Positions 50,920-51,764 of a stretch of DNA of 51,764 nt are shown piece after piece. This DNA is from CAIVAT01 sp037128705. GTDB lineage: Bacteria; Bacteroidota; Bacteroidia; Bacteroidales; FEN-979. The stretch's first letter is position 1; each line of letters starts with the position of its first letter. Made by a program: the position numbers and the translations under genes. Under the pieces are notes generated by a model. The model did no database searches. It was not told where the DNA came from and saw only the letters and a list, made by a program, of their open reading frames with translations. The stretch is from assembly GCA_037128705.1 (NCBI GenBank), contig JBAXVX010000028.1, positions 1 to 51,764 of the forward strand. Direction: 5' to 3'.

Positions 50920-51702
50920 TTAATTCTTAACACACCTCACAGACAAAGCGCCATTTTCAGAGGTAAAATAGCCTCGCCAGACCCCGGCATCAAATTCGTT
51001 GAGCTGACGGATCATAAGATTTTCTTTATCGTATGTCCACCATGTGCCGTATTCGGTTAACAAGTAAAACAAACAACCTGATAACCGACATCCATAAAAT
51101 CCGCTTCCTTTGGCGGAGAAGCCGAAATCGTCGGTTCCATCATTGTAATGCCATTCGGGGCCAGCAATTTTTAATTTATTGCTTATTGTTCCACGGTATT
51201 CGAACAAATCAAGCGCATCATTTTGTGACATTCCAGCGGTCATTTCAAGTTGCATCCAATCCATATCATTGGCCACATGCCAGCCATCAGGACAAAGTCC
51301 CTGAATGATATCGGGGTAAGGGGGTGAATTAACATTTAATGCCGACCGGGCCGTATACAGTTTGCCATACTGCACCCCTTTCGCAGGATCATTGCCGTAA
51401 TCAAAATAGTTCCTTGAAGTATCTGAAATGACGATGCTGTCTGACTTATACCCGGGCATAGAAACTTCCCGAATCAGCTTTACCGCTGTTTTGTTCCCAT
51501 CACTGCCAATAACCTTGAAAGCTGATCCATTGATTTGAATTAGGTGCATCCCGGCGGGACCGATCGTACATTCCACCAGGCTCATACCCGCATAGCATTT
51601 CAGATCAGTATGAAAGGCTACTTTTCCCGAGATATCATAAACGTTGATTTGAAGAATCTCAGATCTAGGCAGGACTACCCGTACCTGAAGTTTCCCAACC
51701 AT
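50920..51702 (-). CDS. FISUMP-domain protein, N-terminal part missing
   Basis: The visible 260 residues begin at the ATG at 51702, but the frame stays open to the window edge, and the protein starts abruptly in a beta domain like a Bacteroidota sorting or adhesion repeat (VRVVLPRSEILQINVYDISGKVAF). From about residue 85 it matches the Fibrobacter succinogenes major paralogous (FISUMP) domain: GNDPAKGVQYGKLYT, GLCPDGWHVANDMDWMQLE, WHYNDGTDDFGFSAKGSGF and the ending GALSVRCVKN. Such domains occur in secreted surface proteins. IS21-like terminal repeats lie just upstream (51705-51764), so the 5' part was probably separated by an insertion. Confidence 0.7.
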   Translation of the reverse strand: MVGKLQVRVVLPRSEILQINVYDISGKVAFHTDLKCYAGMSLVECTIGPAGMHLIQINGSAFKVIGSDGNKTAVKLIREVSMPGYKSDSIVISDTSRNYFDYGNDPAKGVQYGKLYTARSALNVNSPPYPDIIQGLCPDGWHVANDMDWMQLEMTAGMSQNDALDLFEYRGTISNKLKIAGPEWHYNDGTDDFGFSAKGSGFYGCRLSGCLFYLLTEYGTWWTYDKENLMIRQLNEFDAGVWRGYFTSENGALSVRCVKN

Positions 51703-51704
51703 GT

Positions 51705-51764
51705 TGACAGTTTGGATATTACGCTCTAATTGACCCCTCTTATACGCATCAAATTGACCCCCCA
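51705..51764. mobile_element. Probable terminal segment of an IS21-like insertion sequence
   Basis: AATTGACCCC occurs twice, at 51728-51737 and 51752-51761, 24 bases apart, and the segment begins with TGACAG at 51705. Multiple short terminal repeats with a GACCCC/GGGGTC core and a TG...CA end are typical of IS21-family ends. No istA/istB sequence is inside the window, so the orientation and the full element cannot be determined. The sequence stops here, as assemblies often do at repeated elements. Confidence 0.45.

Noticed and set aside
1..51764. CRISPR arrays, rRNA genes, riboswitches
   Set aside because: No regularly spaced repeats with unique spacers, rRNA sequence or recognisable riboswitch consensus was seen on either strand.

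Overview
This window looks like chromosomal DNA of a member of the Bacteroidota, probably Bacteroidales or a near relative. Three things support this. Several intergenic regions carry the Bacteroidota -7 promoter box TAnnTTTG, and Shine-Dalgarno motifs are rarely obvious. The gene content is typical of the phylum: a FISUMP-domain protein, DUF3098, a split pab set, YwqK/MORN-like repeats, paired DUF3857 proteins and a bacterial alpha-2-macroglobulin. The ftsX-DUF3098-uppP-truB run is also familiar from the phylum. The odd length and the insertion-sequence-like right end suggest an entire contig that stops inside a repeat.

Layout. 82-8115 (+) is a compact run: nadA, a YwqK-like repeat protein, an RsuA/RluB-type pseudouridine synthase, an orphan receiver-PAS regulator and two DUF3857 proteins, the second with its transglutaminase catalytic residues lost. 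8129-12584 (-) is a U32-family protein, a PHP histidinol-phosphatase-like protein, a small GNAT and dnaG. 12652-14875 holds the folate precursor (p-aminobenzoate) genes, with pabA (-) diverging from pabB-pabC (+). A small lipoprotein and the convergent aspS follow.

17317-28243 (+) is the most unusual part. It is a tight, apparently single-promoter operon: a large lipoprotein, a radical SAM protein, a 1463-residue fusion (adenylate-forming ligase, class III aminotransferase, acyl-ACP-reductase-like domain), a BtaA/DUF3419-like 3-amino-3-carboxypropyltransferase, a two-part GNAT, a short-chain dehydrogenase and a small glycine-rich membrane protein. The simplest reading is a lipid-like product: a fatty acid is activated, reduced to an aldehyde and transaminated to an amine, then decorated by the other enzymes. 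The chemistry is inferred from domains only. A convergent HTH regulator lies at its end.

29314-39394 (-) is leuS, a DUF3108 protein and an alpha-2-macroglobulin-like giant whose thioester motif is lost. 39519-50340 (+) holds two paralogous AsmA-like envelope proteins, ftsX, DUF3098, uppP, truB, a tadA-like deaminase, a RhaD-like aldolase and two overlapping receiver proteins. A tRNA-Val(CAC) follows at 50430. Past it lie a probable terminator, a tandem 12-bp repeat, roughly 400 bases of apparently degenerate sequence, a FISUMP protein missing its N-terminal part and an IS21-like terminal repeat at the edge. I see no CRISPR array, rRNA or complete transposase.
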